A DNA stretch of 64,000 nt from Puia dinghuensis. Lineage in GTDB: Bacteria; Bacteroidota; Bacteroidia; Chitinophagales; Chitinophagaceae. How positions within the stretch are numbered: position 1 is the stretch's first letter; each line of letters opens with the position of its first letter. The translations under genes and the position numbers were made by a program. The notes under the pieces were generated by a model. That model was not told the origin of the DNA. It worked only from the letters and a program-made list of their open reading frames with translations, and searched no databases. The DNA is taken from NCBI RefSeq assembly GCF_014642875.1, contig NZ_BMJC01000004.1, positions 606,070 to 670,069 of the forward strand. The letters run 5' to 3'. Below, piece by piece: positions 57,129-64,000 of this stretch.

Positions 57129-58982
57129 ATGAAGCTGCGACTACCTGACCTTGCCATCTTAATAGCCTACCTGATCACCATGGTAATCATCGGGTGGGTG
57201 CTACGCAAAAAAGCCAGGCAGAACAAGGTGAACTACCTGCTGGGCGGAAAATCCCTTCCCTGGTATATGCTTGGCCTCAGCGATGCTTCCGATATGTTCG
57301 ACATCTCCGGAACGATGTGGATGGTCAGTCTCTGCTTTGTATATGGGATGAAAAGCATCTGGATCCCCTGGCTCTGGCCCGTCTTTAACCAGGTCTTCCT
57401 GATGGTCTATCTCTCCCGCTGGCTTCGGCGGTCGAATGCGACTACCGGCGCGGAATGGCTGGCCACACGTTTTGGCCGCTCCGGACCCGGCGTGCGCGCT
57501 TCGCACAACATCGTAGTGGCCTTCGCCCTGCTCAGCTGCCTGGGATTTATGGCCTATGGCTTCGTAGGATTGGGTAAATTCATGCAGATCTTCATCCCCT
57601 GGGAATCGGTGCGCCCCTATATCCCTTTCAGCGTTCTGCCGTCATATGTCCCCCATTTTTATGGCATCGTCTTTACTCTCTTCGCAATGTTCTATTCTAT
57701 CCTCGGAGGCATGCACAGCATCGTTCTCGGCGATGTCATCAAATACGTGCTCATGACCATTGCCTGTATCAGCATCGGTGTTATCGCCATGCTCCGGCTA
57801 CACCAACAGGGACACCCCCTCGCGGTTCCTCACTCCTGGTTCAACCCTTTCTTTGGCTGGCGTCTCCACCTCGATTGGAAGGGAATTGTCGACGACGCCA
57901 ACAAAAAGATTGCCGCCGACGGCTTCTCCCTCTTTGGCATTTTCTTTATGATGATGTCGTTCAAAGGCATTTTTGCAAGCCTGGCCGGCCCCGCACCCAA
58001 TTACGACATGCAGAAAGTGCTCAGCACCCGCAGCCCGGAAGAAGCCAGTAAGATGAGCGGCTTTGTATCTATCATCCTCTTACCCGTTCGCTATTCCATG
58101 ATCATTGGTCTCACCGTGCTGGCCCTCCTGTATTACAACACCATCAGCAGCGACTTGCAGACACCGGATGGGACGGATTTTGAAAAGATATTACCGGCCA
58201 CGATCAATAGTTTTCTCCCCGTAGGGCTGATGGGCGTTGTCCTGACGGGGTTGTTGGGCGCCTTCATGGGCACCTTCTCAGGCACGCTCAATGCCGCACA
58301 GGCCTATCTCGTCAATGACATCTATCTCAAATATGTCAACCCGGCAGCGTCCAACCGCCGCACCATCTCCATGAATTACCTGGCCGGGATCATCGTCGTC
58401 ATCACCGGCATCGTCCTGGGGCTGTTTGTACGCGACGTCAACACCGTCCTGCAATGGATAGTATCGGGGCTCTACGGTGGCTATATAGCCCCCAATCTCC
58501 TGAAATGGCACTGGTGGCGCTTCAACGCAAGAGGCTTCTTCTGGGGCATGCTAGCCGGCATCCTCCCCGCCATCGCTCTCGCCGTCCTGAAATACCAGAA
58601 TGTGCTACAGGGCCTCGACCTCTACTACTGGCCGGTGCTTTTCCTGCTGTCCATAGCCGGCTCCGTCATCGGCTCCTATAGCGCCCCGCCAACAGATATG
58701 GATACGTTGAAAACCTTTTACCGAACGGTAAGACCCTGGGGGCTGTGGAAACCCGTCCATCAACAAGTGCTTAAGGACGACCCTTCTTTTGTTGCCAACA
58801 GCAACTTCCGCCGCAACATGTTCAACATCGCCCTGGGCATCATCGCTCAGCTTTGCCTGACCCTGCTGCCGATGTATGTCGTGTTGGGGTTGAAAATGCC
58901 GCTGCTGATCAATTCGGCCCTGTTGCTGGCGATCATTCTCATCCTCAAAAAAACCTGGTGGAACAGACTCAAAGAGTACTGA
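57129..58982 (+). CDS. solute:sodium symporter of the mannan operon
   Basis: 617 residues from the ATG at 57129. About 14-15 hydrophobic helices and the SSS signature (YLLGGKSLPWYMLGLSDASDMFD near the start; GGMHSIVLGDVIKYVLMTIAC in the middle) identify the SLC5-like family. The C-terminus has extra helices compared with the fucose-operon symporter. The operon context (mannosylglucose phosphorylase, cellobiose 2-epimerase) points to beta-1,4-mannobiose or mannosylglucose as substrate, by analogy with the Bacteroides fragilis mannan pathway. Confidence 0.93.
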   Translation: MKLRLPDLAILIAYLITMVIIGWVLRKKARQNKVNYLLGGKSLPWYMLGLSDASDMFDISGTMWMVSLCFVYGMKSIWIPWLWPVFNQVFLMVYLSRWLRRSNATTGAEWLATRFGRSGPGVRASHNIVVAFALLSCLGFMAYGFVGLGKFMQIFIPWESVRPYIPFSVLPSYVPHFYGIVFTLFAMFYSILGGMHSIVLGDVIKYVLMTIACISIGVIAMLRLHQQGHPLAVPHSWFNPFFGWRLHLDWKGIVDDANKKIAADGFSLFGIFFMMMSFKGIFASLAGPAPNYDMQKVLSTRSPEEASKMSGFVSIILLPVRYSMIIGLTVLALLYYNTISSDLQTPDGTDFEKILPATINSFLPVGLMGVVLTGLLGAFMGTFSGTLNAAQAYLVNDIYLKYVNPAASNRRTISMNYLAGIIVVITGIVLGLFVRDVNTVLQWIVSGLYGGYIAPNLLKWHWWRFNARGFFWGMLAGILPAIALAVLKYQNVLQGLDLYYWPVLFLLSIAGSVIGSYSAPPTDMDTLKTFYRTVRPWGLWKPVHQQVLKDDPSFVANSNFRRNMFNIALGIIAQLCLTLLPMYVVLGLKMPLLINSALLLAIILILKKTWWNRLKEY

Positions 58983-59001
58983 TTAAATATAAAAACCACA
59001 C

Positions 59002-60180
59002 ATGATGAAGACTTTGTTTAACGAAAGGCTTGCCCAGTTGAAAGAACTCTATACCGAACTAACTCTGCGGGCTAACGAACCGCAATTGCCGGGTAATGGC
59101 ATCTTCCTTAGGTATAAGCACCCGATTCTCACGGCTGCCCATATTCCGCTTTTCTGGCGTTACGATCTCGACGAAGAAGCCAACCCCTTCCTCATGGAGC
59201 GGTTTGGCGTCAATGGGGTATTCAACGCCGGCGCCATCAAATGGAACAACCGATATGCCATCATGGTCAGGGTCGAAGGCCGGGACAGGAAATCTTTTTT
59301 CGCCATCGCCGACAGCCCCAACGGCATCGACAACTTCCGGTTCTGGGATTCCCCGGTTCACATGCCCGGCACAGACAACCCCGAGACAAATATTTATGAC
59401 ATCCGGCTTACCCGCCATGAGGACGGATTCATCTATGGACTGTTCTGCACCGAAAAGCGAGACCCCGAAGCGCCGGTGTCCGACCAGTCGGCGGCTGTGG
59501 CCCAATGCGGCATCGCCCGTACCCTCGACCTGGTGACCTGGCAACGGCTGGCCGATCTCGAAACCACGAGCCCCCAGCAACGCAACGTTGTCCTCCACCC
59601 GGAATTTGTCACCGGAAAATATGCTTTCTATACCCGGCCCCAGGATAGTTTTATCGATGCCGGCACCGGCGGCGGGGTAGGCTTCGGACTCGCCGATTCC
59701 ATTACCCATGCCGTCGTCGAAAAAGAAATCATCATCGATGCCCGCCGTTATCATACGATCAATGAATCAAAGAATGGCCTTGGCCCCCAGCCGATAAAGA
59801 CCCGTCTCGGGTGGCTTCATCTCGCCCATGGCGTTCGCAACACCGCTGCCGGCCTCCGTTATACCCTCTATCTGTTCATGACCGACCTGCACGACCTTAC
59901 CCGCGTTCTCTATAAACCCGGCGGCTACCTGCTTGCCCCAAGAGGGGAGGAGAGGGTCGGAGACGTCTCCAATGTTCTCTTCTGCAACGGCTGGATTGCC
60001 GACGAGGATGGCCGGGTCTTCATCTATTATGCATCTTCGGATACGCGGATGCACGTAGCCACCACCACCATCGAACAGTTGCTGGACTACGTCGTCAATA
60101 CACCCGAAGATAAAGGGACATCCGCCGGCTCTGTCGATACCCTCCAGCATATCATCGATAAGAATAAGGCTTTTCTATGA
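59002..60180 (+). CDS. GH130 4-O-beta-D-mannosyl-D-glucose phosphorylase
   Basis: 392 residues. The five-bladed GH130 propeller shows GVFNAGAIKWNNRYAIMVRVEGRDRKS, IADSPNGIDNFRFWDSP, TNIYDIRLTRHEDG with the proton-donor Asp133, and NVVLHPEFVTGKYAFYTRP. This matches the mannosylglucose phosphorylase branch described for Bacteroides fragilis and Ruminococcus. It should convert Man-beta-1,4-Glc and phosphate to mannose 1-phosphate and glucose. The epimerase gene follows with a 4-bp overlap (ATGA), matching the paired reactions. Confidence 0.95.
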   Translation: MMKTLFNERLAQLKELYTELTLRANEPQLPGNGIFLRYKHPILTAAHIPLFWRYDLDEEANPFLMERFGVNGVFNAGAIKWNNRYAIMVRVEGRDRKSFFAIADSPNGIDNFRFWDSPVHMPGTDNPETNIYDIRLTRHEDGFIYGLFCTEKRDPEAPVSDQSAAVAQCGIARTLDLVTWQRLADLETTSPQQRNVVLHPEFVTGKYAFYTRPQDSFIDAGTGGGVGFGLADSITHAVVEKEIIIDARRYHTINESKNGLGPQPIKTRLGWLHLAHGVRNTAAGLRYTLYLFMTDLHDLTRVLYKPGGYLLAPRGEERVGDVSNVLFCNGWIADEDGRVFIYYASSDTRMHVATTTIEQLLDYVVNTPEDKGTSAGSVDTLQHIIDKNKAFL

Positions 60181-61367
60181 ACAGCATCACCTACCAGGAA
60201 GAGATGAGCAGGGAATTGCAGTCTATCCTGCAGTATTGGATGCTGAATACACCCGACGAAAAGCAGGGCGGGTTCATCGGGCGCATAGACGAAGACGACA
60301 GACCCCATCCCGAAGCGCCGAAAGGACTTGTGCTCAACAGCCGCATCCTCTGGTCATTCAGCGCCGCCTGGCGCTATACCGGCCAGTGGATCTATCGCCC
60401 CGTCGCTACCCGTGCCTATGATTATCTCATTGCGCATTTCCTCGACCGGGAGTCAGGTGGCGCCTTCTGGAGCCTCGACGCCGCCGGCCGGCCACTCAAC
60501 ACCCGCAAACAGATCTATGGCCAGGCCTTTGCCCTTTATGGCCTCAGCGAATACTACCGCGCCACCGGCGACCAGGCCGTCCTGGGCGAGGCCATCCGGC
60601 TCTACCAGACTATCGAAGAGCGTAGTTTCGACCAGGTATACAACGGCTACTTCGAAGCCTTTAGCCGCGACTGGCAACCCCTTGAAGACCTTCGCCTCAG
60701 CGAAAAGGACGCCAATGAGCAAAAGACTACGAACACCCACCTGCATGTGCTGGAGGCGTATACTACCCTCTACGCCGTATGGCCGGATACTGGCCTTCGC
60801 GGGAAGATCCGTCAGTTGCTCGCAGTATTTACCAACCACATCCTCGATCCGGCTACCGGTCACCTCGGCCTGTTCTTTAGCGCGGACTGGCAGCCGATGT
60901 CGCAGCTCATCTCTTACGGGCATGACATCGAAGCCGCCTGGCTGCTGCATGAGGCCGCACTTGTCATCGAAGACGAAGAATGGATCCGCATCACAGCTGG
61001 ATTATGCCTGAAATTGGCGGATGTAACCCTTGAAGGACTGGACGAAGAAGACGGCGGACTCTGGCACGAAAAAGAAGAAGATGGACTTGTCCGCGAGAAA
61101 CACTGGTGGCCACAGGCCGAAGCAATGGTCGGCTTTCTGCGCGCCTGGACCATCAGCGGCGAATCCCGCTGGTGGGAAAAATCTAAAACAGTGTGGTCCT
61201 TCGTCAAACACTATATCCGCGAGTCCAATGGAAAGGAATGGTATTGGGGCGTAAGGGCCGATCATACTCCCATGCCGGGACATGAAAAGGCCGGCTTCTG
61301 GAAATGTCCCTATCACAACAGTCGTGCCTGTCTCGAGGTTATAAGAACTCTTGAAAAAATCCCGTAG
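60177..61367 (+). CDS. AGE-family cellobiose 2-epimerase
   Basis: 396 residues. An (alpha/alpha)6 barrel of the N-acylglucosamine 2-epimerase superfamily, with GGFIGRIDEDDRP, GLVLNSRILWSFSAAWR, QIYGQAFALYGLSEYYRATGD, EQKTTNTHLHVLEAYTTLY and HWWPQAEAMVGFLRAW. It epimerises the reducing-end mannose of beta-1,4-mannobiose to glucose, which the neighbouring phosphorylase can then cleave. It overlaps the phosphorylase gene by 4 bp and the SGNH-hydrolase gene follows after about 25 bp. Confidence 0.94.
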   Translation: MNSITYQEEMSRELQSILQYWMLNTPDEKQGGFIGRIDEDDRPHPEAPKGLVLNSRILWSFSAAWRYTGQWIYRPVATRAYDYLIAHFLDRESGGAFWSLDAAGRPLNTRKQIYGQAFALYGLSEYYRATGDQAVLGEAIRLYQTIEERSFDQVYNGYFEAFSRDWQPLEDLRLSEKDANEQKTTNTHLHVLEAYTTLYAVWPDTGLRGKIRQLLAVFTNHILDPATGHLGLFFSADWQPMSQLISYGHDIEAAWLLHEAALVIEDEEWIRITAGLCLKLADVTLEGLDEEDGGLWHEKEEDGLVREKHWWPQAEAMVGFLRAWTISGESRWWEKSKTVWSFVKHYIRESNGKEWYWGVRADHTPMPGHEKAGFWKCPYHNSRACLEVIRTLEKIP

Positions 61368-61393
61368 GTTTGGCCTTAGAAAAAACAAAAACA

Positions 61394-62074
61394 ATGCGAC
61401 TGCTCCCCCGTACGGCAATCATCATGATCCTTTTCACGGCCACGACCATTATGGCATTTACCCGCAGACCGCAAAGGGTCATCTTCTTCGGCGACTCCAT
61501 CACGGCTCAGGGCGCAAGACCCGGAGGCTACATCACGCGAATGAAAGATGCGCTGGTCCAAAAAGGTCTTGCCAACGACTACGAACTCATCGGCGCCGGC
61601 ATCGGCGGCAATAAGGTTACCGATCTCTATCTGCGTATGGATGACGATGTGCTGGCTCAGAATCCGGATGTCGTTTTCATCTACATCGGCGTCAACGATG
61701 TCTGGCACAAGGCCATGTTTGGCACAGGCACCGACATCGACAAATTCGAGAAATTCTATACGGCGATCATAAATAAATTATTGGACAGGCATATTCGCGT
61801 CATCCTTTGCACGCCCGCCGTCATTGGCGAAAAGACGGATTTCACCAACCAGCAGGATGGCGACCTCAATGCCTACTCCCAGGTGATACGCAATCTTGCG
61901 CAGAAATTTCATTGCGGTCTTGTCGATCTCCGTGAGACCTTTCATACATATGAGTTGAGGAATAATCCCGGCAATAAGGATTCCAGCGTTCTCACGCATG
62001 ACAGAGTGCATCTCAATGATAACGGCAATCAATTGGTAGCGGATAAAATGTTGGAAGCGCTTTTGGCAAAATAG
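61394..62074 (+). CDS. exported SGNH/GDSL esterase
   Basis: 226 residues from the ATG at 61394. A signal peptide is followed by the SGNH blocks: FFGDSITAQG with nucleophile Ser35, GAGIGGNK, IGVNDVWH and the late DRVHLNDNG with the catalytic Asp/His. It resembles polysaccharide acetylesterases. In an operon for mannan disaccharide use it probably removes acetyl groups from mannosaccharides. It is co-directional with the epimerase and the next SDR. Confidence 0.9.
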   Translation: MRLLPRTAIIMILFTATTIMAFTRRPQRVIFFGDSITAQGARPGGYITRMKDALVQKGLANDYELIGAGIGGNKVTDLYLRMDDDVLAQNPDVVFIYIGVNDVWHKAMFGTGTDIDKFEKFYTAIINKLLDRHIRVILCTPAVIGEKTDFTNQQDGDLNAYSQVIRNLAQKFHCGLVDLRETFHTYELRNNPGNKDSSVLTHDRVHLNDNGNQLVADKMLEALLAK

Positions 62075-62103
62075 CCGGACCTTTGCCTTTATAAATCTTT
62101 CAT

Positions 62104-62796
62104 ATGCCAAAGACCATTCTTATCACCGGCGCCAACGGCGGACTTGGCTCGGTCACCGTAAAGACATTCCTCGAAAAAGGCCATAAGGTAATTGCCGTCG
62201 ACGAGTCGGGTACGCATCTTGGCTTTGCCGCCGGTCACAAAAATTTCGAACACAAAACCGTCGATGCGACCAACGAGGCGGCAGTGAGCACGTTTGTCGA
62301 AGAGATCATTGAATTGTACGACACCATCGATGGGGCCTTGCTGCTGGTGGGCGGCTTTGCCATGGGCGATATAAAGGCTGCCGATGGCGAAGCCCTGCGA
62401 AAAATGTACTCCCTCAACTTCGAGACCGCCTATTTTTTCGCCCGCCCCCTCTTTCAGCACATGCTGGAGCAAGGAAAGGGCCGCCTCGTTTTCATGGGCG
62501 CGCGCACCGCGCTTCATCCCGAACAGGGAAAAGGGGCATTGGCCTATGCCCTGACAAAATCACTTCTTTTCCGCCTGGCTGAATTGCTGAATGCTACCGC
62601 AAAAGGTAAGAATGTGGTGGCTTCCGTCGTGGCCCCTTCCACCATCGACACCCCGTTGAACCGGAAGGACATGCCGAACGCGGACTTCTCCGCCTGGGTA
62701 GACCCCGCCGACATCGCCACCCTGCTGGAATTCATCTGCAGCGATGAATCAAAAGCGCTTCGCGAACCGATCTATAAAATATACAACAATGCCTAA
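62104..62796 (+). CDS. SDR-family oxidoreductase
   Basis: 230 residues. A TGANGGLG dinucleotide site at about 8-15 and a YALTK active site are present. At the usual Ser position (13 before the Tyr) there is a Thr in GARTALHP, a change that may keep or reduce activity. The end DIATLLEFICSDESKALREP is normal for short SDRs. The substrate is unknown. It closes the mannan operon and is followed by a perfect bidirectional terminator. Confidence 0.85.
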   Translation: MPKTILITGANGGLGSVTVKTFLEKGHKVIAVDESGTHLGFAAGHKNFEHKTVDATNEAAVSTFVEEIIELYDTIDGALLLVGGFAMGDIKAADGEALRKMYSLNFETAYFFARPLFQHMLEQGKGRLVFMGARTALHPEQGKGALAYALTKSLLFRLAELLNATAKGKNVVASVVAPSTIDTPLNRKDMPNADFSAWVDPADIATLLEFICSDESKALREPIYKIYNNA

Positions 62797-62830
62797 ATAA
62801 AAAGCGGTCCGTGAGGACCGCTTTTTATTT
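62795..62830. terminator. bidirectional intrinsic terminator
   Basis: A 16-bp perfect stem (AAATAAAAAGCGGTCC with its complement) around a GTGA loop, with A- and T-tracts on both sides. It ends the plus-strand SDR gene and the minus-strand CBM48 gene. Confidence 0.95.
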
Positions 62831-63135
62831 CAAACAGTTAGTACGCTGTTCCACCCCGTCGCGCCATCTGGCTCACGTAACCGGTTTTCAATGTCTTCCA
62901 TCCACATCTTGTCGTCAATACAGAACTTGTAATAGTACTTGCCCTTCGGAAGCATAGGAATCGAAACTTGCCAGGAACCATCTTTGGCCGGATGCATCTG
63001 TAACTCATCAGGCGCCCAATGATTGAAGGAACCGGCTAGGGCAATGTGGGCTGCGGATGTTGCGTTGAGATGATGAACGTAGAACTCGATCGTTTTCTTC
63101 CGCCGGTTGATATACGGCGACTCGCGAACTTTCAT
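62830..63135 (-). CDS. stand-alone CBM48 (AMPK-type glycogen-binding) protein
   Basis: 101 residues, essentially only an early-set/CBM48 domain. It has IEFYVHHLNATSAAHIALAGSFNHWAPDELQMHPAKDGSWQVSIPMLPKGKYYYKFCIDDKMWMEDIENRLREPD, with the aromatic positions (FNHW, YYYKF) used by glycogen-binding modules. It lacks any enzyme partner domain, so it may bind storage polysaccharide or act as a small regulator. It is cytoplasmic, as no signal peptide is present. Confidence 0.88.
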   Translation of the reverse strand: MKVRESPYINRRKKTIEFYVHHLNATSAAHIALAGSFNHWAPDELQMHPAKDGSWQVSIPMLPKGKYYYKFCIDDKMWMEDIENRLREPDGATGWNSVLTV

Positions 63136-63384
63136 AGCAACCCCCTTTTTTATAGATTTTAAAATTGCTTTCGCTAGGATACATTCAAAATAACAGCAAT
63201 CGGGAATTCTACGGAAGGGTAAATAGGGAAGAGTTCACAAAATTTACACTTTTTTCCGACATATTGCAAGATGTTGGGACGTTTATTTTGCTAAATCGGT
63301 TTAATTTCTTTTTAATCGTTCAGAGGGATAGGAACCACAGGAAAAAGATAAATTAGCGCTCTAGCAGACAACAGAAAACGTATT

Positions 63385-64000
63385 ATGGCGGAAACAAAGA
63401 TCTTATTGGTTGAGGACGAAAAAAAGATAGCAGAGTCCCTCCGCAAGGGGCTTACTGAACAGCATTATGAGGTCGATGTAGCCTACGACGGCGTCAGCGG
63501 CAGGAAACTTTTCGATACCAATACCTACGATCTCGCCATCCTCGATATCAACCTTCCCCTCATGAACGGCTATGAATTGGCCCGCCATATCCGCAGCTTC
63601 AACGAGGACATCCTCGTCATCATGCTCACCGCCATGAATACAACGGAAGACAAGATCGAGGGCTTCGAAGCCGGAGCCGACGACTATATCGTAAAACCCT
63701 TCGACTTCCTGGAGCTGCTGGTGCGCATCCGGGCCCTCCTGAAACGCCTCCACCACCAGCCCGCCACGGGCGGTAACATCCTCAAAGTGGGCGATCTGAT
63801 CATGAACCTCGATAGTAAGGAGGTTTCCCGCGAAGGCAGGAATATTCCCCTGACGGCAAAAGAATTCCAGCTCCTCGAATATTTTATCCGTAACAAAAAC
63901 AAGGTCGTCTCCCGTATCGACATCGCTCTCAATGTTTGGGACATCGATTTCGACACCAAAACAAATGTCATCGACGTGTATGTCAACTTCCTCCGGAAAA
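63385..64000 (+). CDS. OmpR-family response regulator (cut by window edge)
   Basis: The first 205 residues are present. The receiver has LLVEDEKK, the phospho-acceptor Asp in LAILDINLP and the Lys in VKPFD. A winged-helix domain follows (LMNLDSKEVSREGRNIPLTAKEFQLLEYFI...VIDVYVNFLRK) and runs off the right edge. A kinase gene is expected just beyond. The 63136-63384 gap upstream is AT-rich and holds no recognised operator or gene. Confidence 0.95.
   Translation, partial: MAETKILLVEDEKKIAESLRKGLTEQHYEVDVAYDGVSGRKLFDTNTYDLAILDINLPLMNGYELARHIRSFNEDILVIMLTAMNTTEDKIEGFEAGADDYIVKPFDFLELLVRIRALLKRLHHQPATGGNILKVGDLIMNLDSKEVSREGRNIPLTAKEFQLLEYFIRNKNKVVSRIDIALNVWDIDFDTKTNVIDVYVNFLRK

Noticed and set aside
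1-64000. CRISPR arrays, insertion sequences or transposases
   Set aside because: No regularly spaced repeats, Cas genes, transposase motifs or terminal inverted repeats with target duplications were found by reading.

Overview
The window looks like chromosomal DNA of a Bacteroidota bacterium, most likely a Chitinophagaceae-type soil or plant-associated species. The reasons are promoters of the TTTG / TAnnTTTG kind, little Shine-Dalgarno signal, a carboxypeptidase-D-like TonB-dependent receptor, many lipoproteins and small outer-membrane barrels, FN3-like secreted modules, and AraC- and ECF-rich regulation. Genes are tightly packed and convergent neighbours often overlap by 4 to 50 bp. No insertion sequence, CRISPR array, rRNA or complete canonical tRNA was seen.

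Layout, 1-30 kb. A two-component pair cut by the left edge (1-1061). A five-gene envelope redox cluster: lipoprotein, OB-fold protein, cytochrome c, YceI, DUF5777-like barrel (1196-4452). An L-fuconate catabolic operon on the minus strand: L-fuconate dehydratase, Na+/solute symporter, SDR (4449-8039). An SDR/TetR unit with three matching palindromic operators (8115-9560). DUF1569 and WYL-regulator genes, and a decayed DinB gene (9567-11449). An ArsR-SRPBCC-DoxX-YdeI operon with twin operators over its promoter (11458-13295). Membrane-protein genes and a TonB-receptor operon with its own winged-helix regulator (13588-19343). Then an EF-G paralogue, an ankyrin protein, an SMP-30-like lipoprotein, a class V aminotransferase, an AraC regulator, glutaminyl cyclase and a porin.

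27.7-38 kb. A CHAT-protease/TPR membrane protein and a PKD-domain surface protein lie divergent to an ECF sigma factor and a TPR-bearing membrane protein that is probably its anti-sigma factor. A cloverleaf-like repeat, an Ala/Ser/Thr-rich exported protein, a barrel protein, a cytochrome P450 and a short AraC regulator follow.

38-43.6 kb. This is the most unusual region and looks like an RNA-repair island. In order it holds a short structured RNA with mutually exclusive antiterminator and terminator stems, a truncated YkuK-type RNase-H-like gene, an AAA ATPase, a WYL regulator with a palindromic operator, about 500 bp of tRNA-like and other structured RNA, a slipin without a membrane anchor, and RtcB RNA ligase. 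The tRNA-like DNA contains a canonical T-arm immediately followed by a canonical Asn-type D-arm and anticodon arm, in permuted order.

43.6-64 kb. An alpha/beta hydrolase, an ECF42-type sigma factor with its DGPF partner, a cyclophilin and a MarC protein. A six-gene envelope operon joins an ABC permease/ATPase to a solute-binding-OmpA fusion and two coiled-coil proteins (47567-52937). Next come an esterase and a fatty-acid desaturase strikingly like eukaryotic sphingolipid delta-4 desaturase (55034-56104). A beta-mannan disaccharide operon follows (AraC, symporter, GH130 mannosylglucose phosphorylase, cellobiose 2-epimerase, SGNH esterase, SDR), ended by a bidirectional terminator. A CBM48-only protein and a response regulator cut by the right edge close the window.

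All family assignments come from reading motifs and recalled family features; no database search was run.
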